A stretch of 64,000 bases of DNA from an uncultured Rhodopila sp. (GTDB taxonomy: Bacteria; Pseudomonadota; Alphaproteobacteria; Acetobacterales; Acetobacteraceae): contig NZ_CAJATU010000042.1 of the NCBI RefSeq assembly GCF_903944925.1, forward strand, positions 124,001-188,000, read 5' to 3'. Each line of letters begins with the position of its first letter. The stretch's first letter is position 1. The notes under the pieces were generated by a model. That model was not told where the DNA came from, searched no databases, and saw nothing but the letters and a program-made list of their open reading frames with translations. This document shows positions 1 to 8,132 of the stretch, one piece after another. The position numbers and the translations under genes were made by a program.

Positions 1-2111
1 CCGAGCACGTCGAAGGCTTGAGTCGGGCCGCTGGATGCGGCGGTCAGGACACCGCCGACTTGCATGCCGTCCACGCTGACGGTGAACTCCGCGTCGCCCT
101 GGTAGGCCGCCTCGCAGATGTTCAGGACCAGGGTGTCGGCGCCGTAGCCGACAGTATCGCCGCCGGCAACCAGGAACGACGCGGAGCCGCCGCCGTACAG
201 GTTCGCTTCGTGGTTGGCGTAACTGGTGCCGTCATAGCTCATGCCCCGGATGAACAGGTTGCGCGATCCGCCCGCGTCGCTCAGTCCGTCGACGATGTTG
301 ACGGTGACCGTGTGGCCGCCGCCGCTCCAGTTGCCGAGGAAGGTAAAGTCCTGGGTCGCTCCGCTGTTATTCAAAGTCGCCGTCTCAATCCCGCCGACCT
401 GCACGCCGTCCACGCTGACCGTGAACTGCACATCGCCCTGGTAAGCATTCTCGGAGACGACCAGCCCAAGCGTGTCCGGGCCGGAACCGATGGGCAAATC
501 GTTGCCGACCAGGAAGAATGCGGCGCCGCCGCCATACAGGTTCACGACGTTTTTGGAGTATTCGGTGCCGTCGTAGTTCATCCCCCAGACGTACAGAATG
601 CGCGAACCGCCCGCGTCGCCGTATCCGTTGACAAAGTCAACGCTAACCGTTTGCTGTCCCGGTCCCCAGTTGCCGAGTACGTCGAAGTCTTCGTTGACAA
701 TACTGTTGGCCTGCATGGTGACGGTCTGAACGCCGCCGATTTGCATGCCATTCACGCTGACGGTGAACTGCGCGTCGCCCTGGTAGGCGCTTTCGCACAT
801 GTGCAGCACGAGCGTGTCGGCGCCGGACCCGACGGTCGGGACCGTTCCGAGTCTGAACGTGTCCGCACCCGTCGCGGCCAGGGTCGCCGGGTCCGCGGCC
901 GTGGCAGCGCCGTCGTAGGTCACGCCTTGCAGCAGCATCCCGCGGCTGCCGTTCGCGTCGGTCAGCGGATTGACGAAGTTGATCGAGATGATGTGCTGGC
1001 TGGTGCCCCAGTTACCCAGGAAACTAAACGTCTGGGTTTCATTGCTGGAGTTGAGCGCCTCGATCGTCTGGACGCCGCCGATCTGGTTTCCGTCCACGCT
1101 GACGGTGAACTGCGCGTTGCCGTCGTAGGGGTTTTCGCTGACCTGGAGCACCAGGGAATCGGAACCGGAGCTGACGGTAATCGCCGGCGGCGGGGCCAGG
1201 CCCGTGGTGTCGACGATCTCGAAATCGGAAGCCGAGACCGCGGTCTGCAAGAGAGCCAGATCGGCGTTGTTCCAGCGCGGATCGGGCACGCCGGACAGGA
1301 AGAAGTTGGAGCCGTTGTCGACGAGAATCATCCCGTACATCTTGAGCGTGTTCAGGATGATGATGTCTTCGATGGGAAGGCTCTGGTCGATGACGTAGTC
1401 GGGGTTGAGCACGAAGCGCATCCCGAACGCCGCTTCGCCGCCGCCATTCGTCGCATGTTCGGCCGCGCCGAAGACTTCATTGCCGATGTCCCAGGCGTCC
1501 AGCGTGAACGCGAGGGCGTGGGGGATGGTACCGTTCACGCCGCCTGCGGCGATAGCCTCCTGAACCTGGTCGTAGGTGACAAGGCCGGGGAATTCCGGCA
1601 GCCCGGCGGCGTTGGCCGACGTCCATCCCATCGGGAGCTGGTCGTCGCCCCCGGTCAGGTTGAACGCGATCGAATAGCCCTGCCAGCCACCGTCCGTGTT
1701 CTGGCTGATCAGGAAGAAGTCGTATTCTTCCGCCAGATTGCCGTTCGCATCCAACTGCAGGACGATCAGATGGTGATCGTTATAGCCCGCCGCCCCCTCG
1801 CCCTGAATCGGCGGGTTGTCGGGAATCGGAAACGGTCCGGGGTCCGACTCCGTCGTGTAGAGGTTGTTGAGGAACGGCACCAACGGCTGGTCGTACGGGA
1901 CCACCACATAGGGAATGCCGATCGTTATGCCGTTGTAGGTTCCGGAGCCGAAATCCGGGTGCAGGCCGACATTGGTATTGAGCGACGCCATGATCTCGGC
2001 CGAGTCCCACAGGACCGGGGCGTTCTCGACCGGTATGTTCCACTGGCTGTTGGCGTCGAACGGGATGGCCCCGTTCAGATTTGCGTCTATCCCGGTATCT
2101 GGCGTGGCCAT
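1..2111 (-). CDS. Secreted-type protein with repeated CBM60-like carbohydrate-binding domains (C-terminus beyond window)
   Basis: Reading the minus strand from ATG at 2111 gives an open frame of about 703 codons that runs off the left edge, so the C-terminus is missing. Residues 1 to about 310 form a domain I know only from uncharacterised secreted proteins; its end carries the pattern LKMYGMILVDNG followed by SGVPDPRWN. After it come at least four copies of a module of about 110 residues. Each has the pattern DTLVL, then Y(Q/D)G(D/N)AQFTVSVDG, Q(I/V)GG, F(L)GNWG and a closing (G/V)xxYDG. This is the calcium-dependent xylan-binding CBM60 pattern. No catalytic domain is visible, so a role in binding extracellular polysaccharide is inferred. 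No classical signal peptide is present. There is no good ribosome site before ATG 2111, so translation may be coupled to the small frame just upstream. The long plus-strand frame over this stretch is an antisense shadow. Confidence 0.82.
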   Translation of the reverse strand, partial: MATPDTGIDANLNGAIPFDANSQWNIPVENAPVLWDSAEIMASLNTNVGLHPDFGSGTYNGITIGIPYVVVPYDQPLVPFLNNLYTTESDPGPFPIPDNPPIQGEGAAGYNDHHLIVLQLDANGNLAEEYDFFLISQNTDGGWQGYSIAFNLTGGDDQLPMGWTSANAAGLPEFPGLVTYDQVQEAIAAGGVNGTIPHALAFTLDAWDIGNEVFGAAEHATNGGGEAAFGMRFVLNPDYVIDQSLPIEDIIILNTLKMYGMILVDNGSNFFLSGVPDPRWNNADLALLQTAVSASDFEIVDTTGLAPPPAITVSSGSDSLVLQVSENPYDGNAQFTVSVDGNQIGGVQTIEALNSSNETQTFSFLGNWGTSQHIISINFVNPLTDANGSRGMLLQGVTYDGAATAADPATLAATGADTFRLGTVPTVGSGADTLVLHMCESAYQGDAQFTVSVNGMQIGGVQTVTMQANSIVNEDFDVLGNWGPGQQTVSVDFVNGYGDAGGSRILYVWGMNYDGTEYSKNVVNLYGGGAAFFLVGNDLPIGSGPDTLGLVVSENAYQGDVQFTVSVDGVQVGGIETATLNNSGATQDFTFLGNWSGGGHTVTVNIVDGLSDAGGSRNLFIRGMSYDGTSYANHEANLYGGGSASFLVAGGDTVGYGADTLVLNICEAAYQGDAEFTVSVDGMQVGGVLTAASSGPTQAFDVL

Positions 2112-2112
2112 G

Positions 2113-2277
2113 TTACGCGTTCCCGGACAGCATATGGGCCGCGAATCCGAAGTCGGCAGAGAGGTCGGCGTTGGAGGTCACGGGCGTGTTGACGATCAGC
2201 GCGATGCGCTGGCTTGGCTGGTTGAATTGGCTGGTGCTGCCGGGGCCGGGGGTTGTTCCGAATAATCGAGTAGTCAT
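2113..2277 (-). CDS. Small ORF directly upstream of the CBM60 gene (54 aa)
   Basis: ATG at 2277 follows GAGG with a 9-base spacer, the only good ribosome site in this neighbourhood. The 54-residue frame begins MTTRLFGTTPGPG and stops at 2113, one base before the ATG of the CBM60 protein. It could be a coupled leader peptide. It could also be the true N-terminus of the large protein, separated from it by a frameshift. I recognise no domain. Codon use looks ordinary and the sequence is too short to decide. Confidence 0.35.
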   Translation of the reverse strand: MTTRLFGTTPGPGSTSQFNQPSQRIALIVNTPVTSNADLSADFGFAAHMLSGNA

Positions 2278-2837
2278 CTGCGTATACCTCAAGGAATAGC
2301 TCATGTCCACTATCATTTAGAATGATGAAGACATCGTCCGGCTCCACAAATGGGCCGTAGCAGCGATCTGTAAATCTGTCCATACACGCTTTTTGACTAC
2401 AACCTTACTTCGTCACAATCGCTTTATTTTGTAGAATTTATTAGCGGTAAGCGACGGACCAGGTACATGATTATCGTCGCAAAATTTGGGCCATCCAGTT
2501 CGTTCTGGTGTAAGTCCGAGTTGCCGGCGACTTGGCAACACCCACGCATCGTGGTGGGCGGGGCGCCACCATGAATAAAAGCCCGCCCTTCAGTGGCAAT
2601 TCGCGATACGTTTCACGCCGGGTTGGCCAAAAGCGTGACGGACCCGTCCGTCACGCATTCCGCCACTTCCACGCGAGGTCGAGGTGCGGCTTGCGATTGC
2701 CACGCAGAGTTGCGGATAATGCGAGTCCGCTCTGAGATTGCCACATGGCCGCCATCAGGTCGGGTCGCACCGTTCAGACGCAGAGTAGGACGTTTGGCCG
2801 TCGAAGCGTGGGCGTTGGGTTCCCGGCAACGCAGGCA
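2278..2837. other. Intergenic region, A+T-richer than its surroundings
   Basis: No convincing gene is seen between the small ORF at 2277 and the toxin gene ending at 2838. The part 2380-2500 is clearly A+T-rich for this genome and lies upstream of the minus-strand CBM60 operon, so its promoter is probably here. A perfect inverted repeat lies at 2634-2655. Short open frames on both strands lack ribosome sites or recognisable protein features. Confidence 0.5.
2634..2655. repeat. Perfect 10-bp inverted repeat
   Basis: Arms CGTGACGGAC and GTCCGTCACG are separated by CC. There is no T-run, so an intrinsic terminator is unlikely. The compact palindrome could be an operator for a dimeric repressor or a small dispersed palindrome. 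Confidence 0.45.
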
Positions 2838-3260
2838 TCAGGCCAGGTCGATCTCGCCCAACCCAACCACCTTGATCGGCAAACCAGCCGATCGGCACTT
2901 GCCGACAAGCGCTGCGTCCGCGGTGACGAACACGCAGCCCCGGGCCGCCGCCAGCGCGAGGTAGCAGCAATCGGATGCCGGATGATCGAGCAGGACCGCC
3001 ATGCGCGTCGCCGCCTCGAACACGCCGATCATTGGCTCGAATTCGATGTCCGAGCGGGCGAGCAGACCGGTCGCCACCAGGGCTTCCTCCTCCAGCAGTT
3101 CCTTTCGGCGCTCCTTCTTCCACAGGATGTTGGCGCATTCGGCGATCAGCAGGTCGGGCGCCAGCAGGCGGTGGCGGCGCAGCAGGAGTGCCTTTGCCGT
3201 GCCCGGTTCATCGACGACCCATTTGATGACCACGCTGGCGTCGATGACGAAGGTGCTCAA
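2838..3260 (-). CDS. vapC: Type II toxin, PIN-domain ribonuclease (VapC/FitB-like)
   Basis: The 140-residue PIN-domain protein keeps the acidic residues of the family: D7 in VIDASVV, E41 in LIAECAN, D97 in HPASDCCYLA and D115 in FVTADAAL. Such toxins are Mg2+-dependent ribonucleases that cut tRNA or mRNA and are neutralised by a partner antitoxin. The start codon is TTG (3260-3258), sharing the bases TTGA with the antitoxin stop, so translation is coupled to the upstream antitoxin gene. The length is normal for VapC and nothing is missing. FitB-type is preferred because the partner is a FitA-like ribbon-helix-helix protein. Confidence 0.92.
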   Translation of the reverse strand: MSTFVIDASVVIKWVVDEPGTAKALLLRRHRLLAPDLLIAECANILWKKERRKELLEEEALVATGLLARSDIEFEPMIGVFEAATRMAVLLDHPASDCCYLALAAARGCVFVTADAALVGKCRSAGLPIKVVGLGEIDLA

Positions 3261-3493
3261 CGCTCCTCGCGGCTCTCGCGCAGCAGCACTTCGGCGGGCG
3301 TATGGGTGCGGCCCGCCGTCAGGTGGCGCATCGCCGCGGCAAGTTCATCGAATGTGGGTTCCGATTCACTGCTGAGCGCCTGGCTGAGGATGGTCCGGAC
3401 CTCTGCTTCGGCGGAGCGTCCATGCCTCGCCGCCCGGCGCTTGAGGCGGCCAAAGATATCGTCGTCGAGGTTGCGGACGCTTAGACTTGCCAT
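3257..3493 (-). CDS. FitA-like ribbon-helix-helix antitoxin
   Basis: Protein of 78 residues starting at ATG 3493, preceded by AGGGGG. The N-terminus MASLSVRNLDDDIFGRLKRR, followed by HGRSAEAEVR, is the FitA/VapB-type ribbon-helix-helix DNA-binding fold. The C-terminal tail, rich in Glu and Arg, would bind and inhibit the PIN toxin. It overlaps the toxin start by 4 bases. Antitoxins of this class usually repress their own promoter together with the toxin, so an operator is expected just upstream (about 3494-3560). A longer in-frame start exists at 3637, but the extension is Cys/His-rich junk-like sequence with no ribosome site. Confidence 0.9.
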   Translation of the reverse strand: MASLSVRNLDDDIFGRLKRRAARHGRSAEAEVRTILSQALSSESEPTFDELAAAMRHLTAGRTHTPAEVLLRESREER

Positions 3494-3626
3494 GGCAGGC
3501 CCCCTGTGCTCTCGATGATGGCAATGATGGCACGAATGCCAGGATAAGCAACACCGCGATGACATCAAAATCCGGAATGCCGCACCATCTTTGACACTCC
3601 CCAGCCGCGGAGCCGACGATCCCGCC

Positions 3627-4427
3627 ATGGAAACCACCGCGCTGAAAACCCTGGTCCGCGAGCGCTACGGCAGCATCGCGACCGCCGACACCGCAAGCTG
3701 CTGCGCCCCCGCCGCATCCTGCTGTGGCCCGTCCACGGCATCCGCCGCCGCCGACAAGGCGCAGCGGATGGGGTATTCGGCCGACGAACTGGCGGCCGTG
3801 CCGGAGGGTGCCAATCTCGGCCTCGGCTGCGGCAATCCGCAGGCGATCGCGGCGCTGCGCCCGGGCGAGACGGTGATCGACCTCGGCAGCGGCGCGGGCT
3901 TCGATTGCTTCCTCGCCGCGCGGCAGGTGGGACCCGCGGGGCACGTCATCGGCGTCGACATGACGCACGAGATGCTGGCCAAGGCCCGTACCAACGCTGG
4001 CAAAAACGGCGCGACGAATGTGGAATTCCGGCTGGGGGAGCTGGAGCATCTGCCCGTCGCCGACAACACCGCCGATGTCATCCTGTCGAACTGCGTGATC
4101 AACCTGGTGCCGGACAAGGCTCAGGTCTTCCGGGAGGCGTTCCGGGTGCTGAAGCCGGGCGGGCGGCTGGCGATCTCCGACGTGGTGAGTATCGCGCCAC
4201 TGTCCGACGCCTTGCAGAAAGACGCGGACATGCTGTGCGGCTGCGTCTCCGGAGCGGCTCCGGCGGGCCGGGTCGAGGCGTGGCTGGCCGATGCCGGGTT
4301 CGAAGCGATCCTGGTTTCGGTGAAGCCGGAAAGCCGCGCGCTGATCGCCTCCTGGGCGCCGGGCAGCGGCATAGAGGACTGTGTCGCCTCAGCGGTCATC
4401 GAGGCGCGCAAACCCGCTGAAAGGTGA
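3627..4427 (+). CDS. arsM: Arsenite S-adenosylmethionine methyltransferase
   Basis: Protein of 266 residues from ATG 3627. It has the class I SAM-binding motif VIDLGSGAGFD (about 84-94) and GVDMTHEML. The ArsM cysteines are present: C69 in LGCGNP, C157 in SNCVINL, and C205/C207 in LCGCVSG, which together bind trivalent arsenic. Extra CC pairs lie at 25-26 and 32-33. The enzyme methylates As(III) stepwise to volatile or less harmful species in the cytoplasm. No arsR, arsC or arsB is adjacent, so this is a stand-alone detoxification gene. The start at 3627 is preferred over the ORF extension at 3591, because homologues begin near METTALKTLVRERYG. Confidence 0.93.
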   Translation: METTALKTLVRERYGSIATADTASCCAPAASCCGPSTASAAADKAQRMGYSADELAAVPEGANLGLGCGNPQAIAALRPGETVIDLGSGAGFDCFLAARQVGPAGHVIGVDMTHEMLAKARTNAGKNGATNVEFRLGELEHLPVADNTADVILSNCVINLVPDKAQVFREAFRVLKPGGRLAISDVVSIAPLSDALQKDADMLCGCVSGAAPAGRVEAWLADAGFEAILVSVKPESRALIASWAPGSGIEDCVASAVIEARKPAER

Positions 4428-4503
4428 TCCTCCGTCACGTTAACGCGTCGGGCGGCGGACCGGGGCGGCGTGCGATGCATGCCGGACACCCGGGAGACAC
4501 CGC

Positions 4504-4917
4504 ATGCTCAGAACCGCGTATTTGCTGGCGGCCGTTATCGGCTTCGCCGGTTCGGCGTTTGCCGGCGACACGATGATGCTCCGCGCCGGGGAATGGACGG
4601 TGGCGCGGGATGGCCAGGGCGAAGCGACGAAGATCTGCTATGGCGAAGATCACAAGCTGGGTCAGTTGGCCGGGGCGGGGATGGACGCATGCGTGCAGAG
4701 CCGTGTCGCCGCGCAGGACAAGGTGCTGACGATCGACGCGATCTGCCAGATGGCGAACGGGCGGGTGATCGTGCACGGAACGATCCGTCCGACCGGCGCT
4801 GACGCCTACCGCGCGGACAGCCGGATCACCTTCGAAGGCGCGGAATCGAAGGCGGTTTCGCTGGGGATCACCGCGCGGCGGCTGGGGCCGTGCCAGCCGG
4901 GCGACGCGCCGGGGTAA
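4504..4917 (+). CDS. DUF3617-like small secreted protein
   Basis: Protein of 137 residues with an N-terminal signal peptide (hydrophobic stretch about 5-20, cleavage near AFA/GD). The mature part has the pattern of DUF3617 proteins: an early RAGEW, four spaced Cys (one in ICYGE, then DACVQ, AICQM and GPCQP) likely forming disulfides, and a VHGTI strand. DUF3617 proteins are periplasmic and their function is unknown. It is followed after 45 bases by a cupredoxin gene on the same strand. Confidence 0.7.
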   Translation: MLRTAYLLAAVIGFAGSAFAGDTMMLRAGEWTVARDGQGEATKICYGEDHKLGQLAGAGMDACVQSRVAAQDKVLTIDAICQMANGRVIVHGTIRPTGADAYRADSRITFEGAESKAVSLGITARRLGPCQPGDAPG

Positions 4918-4962
4918 CGGGGGTTGCATACCGGGCGATGCAGCCGATCTTGTGCACCGCCG

Positions 4963-5352
4963 ATGAAGACTGTTGCCCTGGCCCTGCTGGCCGCTTTCGC
5001 GCTTACCCCGGCCGCCCTGGCGGCGGACCCGTGGGCGCATGCGCAGGTGGTAACCGAGGTGATGGTGGATAACAGTTTCCAGCCAGATCACCTGACCTTC
5101 CACAGCGGCCAGCCCTACGAGCTACGGTTGGAGAACCGCGGCAAGGACATGCACGAGTTCACCGCGCCCGCCTTCCTGAAAGCGGCGAGAGTGCGGGACA
5201 AGCGCCTGCTGGCGAACGGCGGTACGGATATCGTAGTGCCCTCCGGCAAGTCCGTCCGCATCTTCCTGATCCCGGGGCCGAAGGGCGATTACGACCTGAG
5301 CTGCGCGGATCATGACTGGGATGGGATGGTCGGGGGGATTACGGTCGATTAG
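4963..5352 (+). CDS. Periplasmic cupredoxin-like copper protein
   Basis: Protein of 129 residues from ATG 4963 (MKTVALALLAAFAL...), with a clear signal peptide cleaved near ALA/AD. The fold signature is cupredoxin: an early strand VDNSFQPDHLTF, a His in DMHEF, and a C-terminal CADHDWDGM holding the Cys, His and Met that, with the first His, make a type 1 copper site. Such proteins carry electrons or copper in the periplasm. It sits just downstream of the DUF3617-like gene and just upstream of thrS. An in-frame TTG at 4924 would give a longer start but would bury the signal peptide. Confidence 0.82.
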   Translation: MKTVALALLAAFALTPAALAADPWAHAQVVTEVMVDNSFQPDHLTFHSGQPYELRLENRGKDMHEFTAPAFLKAARVRDKRLLANGGTDIVVPSGKSVRIFLIPGPKGDYDLSCADHDWDGMVGGITVD

Positions 5353-5439
5353 TCCGGTCAGCCGGTGAACCAAAGGGTTGCGGCGGCGGCGCGGCAGCGC
5401 CATAGACAGCGCCTCGCAACGCAACAGGATCGCTTGCCC

Positions 5440-7377
5440 ATGCCCGCCATCACCCTGCCCGACGGTTCCGTGCGCCAGTTCGATGCGCCGGTCACCGGCA
5501 CGGACGTGGCGGCCGCCATCGGCCCCGGCCTGGCCCGCGCCGCCCTGGCGATGAAGCTGGACGGCAAGGAAGTCGATTTGTCCACGCCGATCGGCCAGGA
5601 CGCATCGGTGGTGTTCATTACGCGGCGCGATCCCGAGGCGCTGGAACTGATCCGCCACGACGCCGCGCATGTGCTGGCCGAGGCGGTGCAGGCGCTGTAT
5701 CCGGGCACGCAGGTGACCATCGGCCCCTCGATCGAGAACGGCTTCTACTACGATTTCGCCCGCAACGACCCGTTCACGCCGGAGGACTTCCCCGCCATTG
5801 AGGCGAAGATGCGGGAGATCGTCGGCCGCGGCGAAAAATTCGTGCGCGAGGAAATCGACCGCGACGCGGCGATCGCCTTCTTCCAGGACAGGGGCGAGAA
5901 GTACAAAGCCCAGCTCATCCAGGATCTCCCGGGGACCGAGACGATCAGCCTGTACAAGCAGGGCGATTGGCTGGACCTTTGCCGCGGCCCGCATATGCGC
6001 TCCACCGCGGATGTCGGCACGGCGTTCAAGCTGATGAAGGTGGCCGGCGCCTATTGGCGCGGCGACCATCGCAACGCCATGCTCAGCCGGATCTACGGCA
6101 CCGCCTGGCGCGACCAGAAGGAACTCGACGCCTACCTGCACCAGCTTGAAGAAGCCGAGCGGCGCGATCACCGCAAGATCGGCAAGGAAATGGACCTGTT
6201 CCATATCCAGGAGGAAGCCGTCGGCTCGATCTTCTGGCACCCCAAGGGCTGGAAGCTGTACCGCACGGTGGAGGCGTATATGCGCCGCCGCCTGGATGCC
6301 AACGGCTACCAGGAGGTCAAGACTCCGCAGCTTGTCGATCGTTCGCTGTGGGAGAAGTCCGGGCACTGGGACAATTACCGGCAGAACATGTTCATCACCC
6401 AGGTGCAGGACGAGGACAAGTTCCTCGCGCTGAAGCCGATGAACTGCCCGTGCCATATCCAGATCTTCCGCCAGGGCATGCGGTCGTACCGCGAGCTGCC
6501 GCTGCGCATGGCGGAGTTCGGCTCCTGCCACCGCTATGAACCGTCCGGCGCGCTGCACGGCATTATGCGGGTGCGGGCGTTCACCCAGGATGACGCGCAC
6601 ATCTTCTGCACGGAAGAGCAGATCGCCCCGGAAACCGCCCGGTTCATCACCCTGCTGTCGCAGATCTACGCCGATTTCGGTTTTCCGGATTTCCGCATCA
6701 AGTTCTCCGACCGTCCGGAAGCGCGCATCGGCAGCGACGACCTTTGGGACCACGCGGAAGCCTCTTTGCGCGAAGCCTGCGCCATCGCCGGCGTGGCCTA
6801 TGAACTGAACCCCGGCGAGGGCGCGTTCTACGGCCCGAAGCTGGAATTCGTGCTGCGCGACGCCATCGGCCGCGACTGGCAATGCGGCACCTTGCAGGTC
6901 GATCCCAACCTGCCGGAGCGGCTCGACGCGGAGTATGTCGGCGAGGACGGCGCCCGCCACCGGCCGATGATGCTTCACCGGGCGATCCTGGGCAGCTTCG
7001 AACGCTTCCTCGGCATCCTGATCGAGCAATATGCCGGGCGTTTCCCGTTGTGGCTGGCGCCGGTGCAGGCGGTGGTGGCGACGATCGTCGCCGACGCCGA
7101 CGACTACGCGCGGGAGGTTGCCGCCGCGTTTGCGCGCGCCGGGCTGGCGGTGGAAACCGACCTGAGCAACCAGAAGATCAACGCCAAGGTGCGCGAGCAC
7201 AGCCTCGCCCACGTTCCGGTGCTCGCTGTGGTCGGTCGCAAGGAGGCGGAAAGCCGCACCGTGGCGCTCCGCCGGCTGGGCAGCCAGGCGCAGGAGGTTC
7301 TCTCGCTTGACGAAGCGGTAGCAAGGCTTGCATCCGAGGCGACACCGCCCGACTTAAAATCCGGCAACGTGGCTTGA
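5440..7377 (+). CDS. thrS: Threonine--tRNA ligase
   Basis: Class II synthetase of 645 residues that charges tRNA-Thr in the cytoplasm. The order is full: N-terminal TGS domain ([11 protein letters not shown] onward), editing domain with the [10 protein letters not shown] motif, catalytic core with the zinc-binding [10 protein letters not shown] and [11 protein letters not shown] near motif 3, and C-terminal anticodon-binding domain ([13 protein letters not shown]). Start ATG 5440 follows AGGA and gives the usual N-terminus [10 protein letters not shown]. As in many proteobacteria, infC follows on the same strand, but rpmI and rplT do not follow here. Confidence 0.98.
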   Translation: MPAITLPDGSVRQFDAPVTGTDVAAAIGPGLARAALAMKLDGKEVDLSTPIGQDASVVFITRRDPEALELIRHDAAHVLAEAVQALYPGTQVTIGPSIENGFYYDFARNDPFTPEDFPAIEAKMREIVGRGEKFVREEIDRDAAIAFFQDRGEKYKAQLIQDLPGTETISLYKQGDWLDLCRGPHMRSTADVGTAFKLMKVAGAYWRGDHRNAMLSRIYGTAWRDQKELDAYLHQLEEAERRDHRKIGKEMDLFHIQEEAVGSIFWHPKGWKLYRTVEAYMRRRLDANGYQEVKTPQLVDRSLWEKSGHWDNYRQNMFITQVQDEDKFLALKPMNCPCHIQIFRQGMRSYRELPLRMAEFGSCHRYEPSGALHGIMRVRAFTQDDAHIFCTEEQIAPETARFITLLSQIYADFGFPDFRIKFSDRPEARIGSDDLWDHAEASLREACAIAGVAYELNPGEGAFYGPKLEFVLRDAIGRDWQCGTLQVDPNLPERLDAEYVGEDGARHRPMMLHRAILGSFERFLGILIEQYAGRFPLWLAPVQAVVATIVADADDYAREVAAAFARAGLAVETDLSNQKINAKVREHSLAHVPVLAVVGRKEAESRTVALRRLGSQAQEVLSLDEAVARLASEATPPDLKSGNVA

Positions 7378-7461
7378 TTTTAGGCCGGGCTTACGCTCAA
7401 AGTGCCCAATGGTCAGCGGCATGCGTCTTCGGGCGCTGCCGTCGATCACCGTAACAAAAAC

Positions 7462-7475
7462 AGGAGATACCGATA
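7462..7475 (+). promoter_or_regulatory. Ribosome site plus non-AUG start of infC
   Basis: AGGAG at 7462-7466 lies 6 bases before ATA at 7473-7475, which is in frame with infC. In Escherichia coli the AUU start of infC lets IF-3 repress its own translation. An AUA here would serve the same purpose. This is inferred from spacing alone. Confidence 0.5.
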
Positions 7476-8009
7476 GCACGAGGACCAATGGCCGCCCCGC
7501 CAACCCGCGACGGCCCACGCGTAAACGAGGAGATCCGCATTCCCCAGGTTCGATTGATCGACCAGGACGGGGAGATGCAAGGCGTCATGACGGCTCGCGA
7601 AGCGATGCAGCGCGCGTTTTCCGTTGGCCTGGATCTGGTCGAGATCAGCCCGAACGCCGATCCGCCGGTCTGCAAGATTCTGGATTTCGGCAAGTTCAAA
7701 TACGAACAGCAGAAAAAGAAGAACGAAGCCAAGAAGAAGCAGAAAGTCATTGAAATCAAAGAGATCAAGGTTCGTCCGAACATTGATGAGAACGATTATC
7801 AGGTGAAGATGCGCGCCATGAAGTCGTTCATCGATGAGGGCGACAAGGTCAAGGTGACGCTGCGCTTCCGGGGCCGCGAAATGGCTCACCAGGATATCGG
7901 CGTGCGGGTGCTGGAACGGATCCGGGCGGAGATGGACTCGACCTCAAAAGTTGAGCAGATGCCGCGGATGGAGAACCGGCAGATGGTGATGGTGTTGTCG
8001 CCTCGGTAG
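7473..8009 (+). CDS. infC: Translation initiation factor IF-3 (probable ATA start)
   Basis: IF-3 binds the 30S subunit, prevents premature 50S joining and proofreads initiator tRNA and start codon. The N-terminal domain ([32 protein letters not shown]), lysine-rich linker ([15 protein letters not shown]) and C-terminal domain ([23 protein letters not shown]) are complete. Two starts compete. ATG 7488 has GAGGA only 3 bases away. The in-frame ATA at 7473 has AGGAG with a 6-base spacer and gives a family-like N-terminus (M)ARGPMAAPP. Because infC is known to use rare AUN starts for autoregulation, I prefer 7473. If ATG is used, the gene is 7488-8009 (173 aa). Confidence 0.93.
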   Translation: MARGPMAAPPTRDGPRVNEEIRIPQVRLIDQDGEMQGVMTAREAMQRAFSVGLDLVEISPNADPPVCKILDFGKFKYEQQKKKNEAKKKQKVIEIKEIKVRPNIDENDYQVKMRAMKSFIDEGDKVKVTLRFRGREMAHQDIGVRVLERIRAEMDSTSKVEQMPRMENRQMVMVLSPR

Positions 8010-8032
8010 GTTTTGAGCGTTCTCGCGCTATC

Positions 8033-8115
8033 CGTCATGGCCGGGCGTAGTCCCGGCCATCTGCGCACGAACGGGTGGGGAGCGGATGGCCGGGACTGCG
8101 CCCGGCCATGACGGT
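8033..8115. repeat. Dispersed palindromic intergenic element (copy 1)
   Basis: The outer arms CCGTCATGGCCGGGC and GCCCGGCCATGACGG pair perfectly, and each half also folds on itself (GGCCGGG...CCCGGCC). The element lies between infC and the next gene. Related copies occur at 25485-25560, 50346-50431 and 54126-54207. It could act as a transcript-stabilising or terminating hairpin, or be a REP-like passenger. Confidence 0.75.
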
Positions 8116-8132
8116 TTGACAGGTGGTAAACC

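Noticed and set aside
18-2192. Long plus-strand open frame of 724 codons
   Set aside because: It is the antisense shadow of the CBM60 gene on the minus strand: the residues are Arg/Gly/Val/Asp-rich and make no domain, while the minus strand shows clear repeated modules.
2087-2383. 98-codon minus-strand frame beginning MDRFTDRCYGPF
   Set aside because: The first 45 residues look plausible but the rest is Arg/Gln/Pro-rich shadow of the small ORF and the CBM60 start, and no ribosome site precedes it.
5122-7212. 696-codon minus-strand frame over thrS
   Set aside because: Antisense shadow of the threonyl-tRNA synthetase gene; typical of high third-position GC.
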